A stretch of 64,000 nucleotides of DNA from an uncultured Bacilli bacterium (GTDB taxonomy: Bacteria; Bacillota_I; Bacilli_A; RF39; UBA660): assembly GCA_944332475.1 (NCBI GenBank), contig CALVKA010000001.1:310001-374000 (forward strand), written 5' to 3'. Below the pieces are notes generated by a model. The model did no database searches. It saw nothing but the letters and a program-made list of their open reading frames with translations, and was not told where the DNA came from. A program made the position numbers and the translations under genes. Positions 62,546 through 64,000 of the stretch are shown piece after piece (the first letter of the stretch is position 1; each line of letters begins with the position of its first letter).

Positions 62546-63207
62546 TCGATTTTATACCCCTGCTTTCTAATGGTTTTAATAAAGTCTGGTTGATTAATTT
62601 CTTCTAATTTTTTTCTAAGACGATTAATGTTTACTGTTAAAATATTGTCATCTAAATAGTATTTTTCATTCCATAAATAATCTAGGAGTTCTTCTTTTGT
62701 AATAATCTTTTTGGGATGTGTAAAAAAATAGTATAAAAGAAGAAATTCATTTCTCGTCAATTCTACTGACTTATCTTGATATTTTACTATAGATAAGTGC
62801 AGATCTAGCGTAACGTCTTTTACTTTAATTTCTTTATATTGAATAGGGTTTTTTTGTTTGATTGTTCTTTTTATTTTTTCTAATAAAATATCTTTATTGT
62901 ATGGTTTCGTTATAAAGTCTTCTCCACCAGAGATGATACTTTTTAATTCGTCTTCTTCTTTTCTACTGCTGGTTACAAAAATAATGGGGACACTTTCTTG
63001 TTCTTTTATTTTTTTACAGATATCAAAACCATTTTGATTTGGCAGATTTATATCTAATAAAATTAAGTCTTTGTCTATGTTTTTGATTTGGTCTACTACA
63101 GCTTCTTTAAAGTCTTCTATTATGGTCACTTTATAATTATTATTTTCTAATAATATTTTTAGTTCTTGTCTTAATTTTTTATCATCTTCTATAATTACTA
63201 TTGTCAT
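62542..63207 (-). CDS. OmpR-type response regulator (BceR-like)
   Basis: Receiver domain with acidic pocket EDD (near 8), phospho-acceptor Asp in ILLDINLP (near 52) and Lys in ITKPYNK (near 101). The C-terminal winged helix is of the OmpR type (LTRNEFLLLYYF, ILTVNINRLRKKL). It is 221 residues. It overlaps the kinase gene by 4 bases and the XRE-VanZ gene by 26, so the three probably form one unit for cell-envelope stress. Confidence 0.94.
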   Translation of the reverse strand: MTIVIIEDDKKLRQELKILLENNNYKVTIIEDFKEAVVDQIKNIDKDLILLDINLPNQNGFDICKKIKEQESVPIIFVTSSRKEEDELKSIISGGEDFITKPYNKDILLEKIKRTIKQKNPIQYKEIKVKDVTLDLHLSIVKYQDKSVELTRNEFLLLYYFFTHPKKIITKEELLDYLWNEKYYLDDNILTVNINRLRKKLEEINQPDFIKTIRKQGYKIE

Positions 63208-64000
63208 GATTTTTCGCCTCTTTTTTATTATAGCATATCTTTTTATATGCTATATAGATTATGGTTGCTCCTAAAATATTTAATAGAATGTCGTCGATAT
63301 TAAACATTCCTACATTGAAAAGTAATTGTAATAGTTCTTTTGTCAGTGATATTAGAAAAGTTATTAGAAGTAGTCTTTTTGTTTTCATAGTTGGAAAAAG
63401 ATATGGTAAGAAGAAGCCTAATGGCATGAATAATAGTATATCTAGTAAAAAGTATTGAAAAAGATAAGATAGGCCCTGTGATTTTGTTGTTATTAATGAT
63501 AGAGTTTCTATGATAGAGGAAAAAGGAATCAGGTTGGATTCTATTTTTAAAGAAGGATAGATTTTTCCAGTTGTTATTCTTGTATAAAATATTGTAGTTA
63601 GTATGAAAATACCATACATGATTAATAATAGCCACGTTACATTTCTTTTGTAACTTTTGCGGGGTTCTCTTTTTAAGAATAGGAAGTATGCTATCATGAC
63701 GAATATGGCTCCTATTACTAGGTATTCTGTTCTAAATATGGATAACATAAGGGATAATGATAGTATTGAGATGGGAATTATCAGACAAAGGGTGATTATT
63801 ATTTTATCGTTGGTTTTTAATTCTTTTTTTATCTGTTCTTCTCCTTGTAATACTTCTTGTATACTAATTCCTAATATTTTACTTAAGTCTTGTAATAATG
63901 AAATATCTGGTGCCCCTATTCCTCTTTCCCATTTCGATATGGCTCTATCTGTTACATGAAGTTTTTCTGCTAGGTCTTGTTGAGTCATGTCTTTTTCTAC
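63182..64000 (-). CDS. XRE-VanZ fusion membrane protein (5' end outside the window)
   Basis: The visible part begins with a Cro/C1 helix-turn-helix (MTQQDLAEKLHVTDRAISKWERG). The Met at 63986-63988 is in the middle of the usual motif and the upstream codons stay open to the edge (VEKD), so the true start is probably beyond 64000. Five or six membrane helices follow, and the C-terminal part (about residues 150-250) has the VanZ-like layout (LLDILLFMPLGFFLPYLF, LTKELLQLL, IDDILLNILGA). VanZ-like domains are linked to glycopeptide tolerance. It overlaps the response regulator. Confidence 0.82.
   Translation of the reverse strand, partial: VEKDMTQQDLAEKLHVTDRAISKWERGIGAPDISLLQDLSKILGISIQEVLQGEEQIKKELKTNDKIIITLCLIIPISILSLSLMLSIFRTEYLVIGAIFVMIAYFLFLKREPRKSYKRNVTWLLLIMYGIFILTTIFYTRITTGKIYPSLKIESNLIPFSSIIETLSLITTKSQGLSYLFQYFLLDILLFMPLGFFLPYLFPTMKTKRLLLITFLISLTKELLQLLFNVGMFNIDDILLNILGATIIYIAYKKICYNKKEAKNHDNSNYRR

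Overview
The window comes from a low-GC Gram-positive bacterium (Bacillota). The evidence is the sortase, sortase-anchored surface proteins, lipoproteins and BceRS-like two-component system, the very AT-rich codon use, and the use of UGA as a normal stop. An uncultured gut member of the Bacilli/Erysipelotrichia or a related Clostridia lineage is plausible, but the sequence alone does not fix the genus. Nearly every gene lies on the minus strand; the one well-supported plus-strand gene is a 30-residue toxin-like peptide.

Layout. Positions 1-5480 are a composite accessory zone: a lipoprotein, a membrane protein, a DUF2441-like protein, a histidine phosphatase, an ABC exporter and a type I toxin-antitoxin locus. 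Positions 5475-41730 hold one integrated conjugative element (ICE) with a mobilisation/type IV secretion block related to Tn1549-type elements. It carries MOBP/MobL relaxase, VirD4, VirB4, VirB6-, VirB3- and VirB2-like proteins, an M23 hydrolase, SSB, a replisome organiser, a thioester adhesin with its sortase, and a large serine recombinase at the right end beside tRNA-Thr. The core TGGTGC, which is the CCA end of tRNA-Thr, occurs at 2637, 4995, 5475 and 41725. Each copy is flanked by one or both of two recurring arms, except that the 4995-5480 unit has its own contents. This reads as several elements stacked at one tRNA site.

The ICE carries defence-like cargo inside its conjugation operon: an ApeA-type HEPN protein and a protein with PD-(D/E)XK-like nuclease motifs. 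It also carries a phage-derived module at 26279-35136: a membrane-anchored coiled coil, a holin-like protein, an M23 endolysin-like protein, a tail-collar protein and a 2088-residue RHS protein with no visible signal peptide. The two halves of the module are preceded by almost identical dyad elements, each exactly 49 bases upstream of a strong ribosome binding site and a 3-4 codon mini-ORF. An ArpU-like phage late regulator is encoded nearby. My main hypothesis is a holin/endolysin-dependent (type 10-like) release route for an RHS toxin, carried on a conjugative element. The YcxB-like membrane protein just downstream, outside the RHS terminator, is the candidate immunity protein.

Positions 41848-63988 are chromosomal in character. 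They contain tRNA-Arg, three tandem helical paralogues behind an apparent transcription attenuator with an Arg-rich leader peptide, a phospholipid acyltransferase/acyl-CoA ligase cluster, MurI, UvsE, and an NAD salvage cluster (PncA, PncB, NadE, PncC, ADP-ribosylglycohydrolase, NrtR-like regulator). Two 21-bp palindromes before pncA fit NrtR operators. The window ends in a two-component system and a gene for an XRE-VanZ fusion that is cut by the edge.
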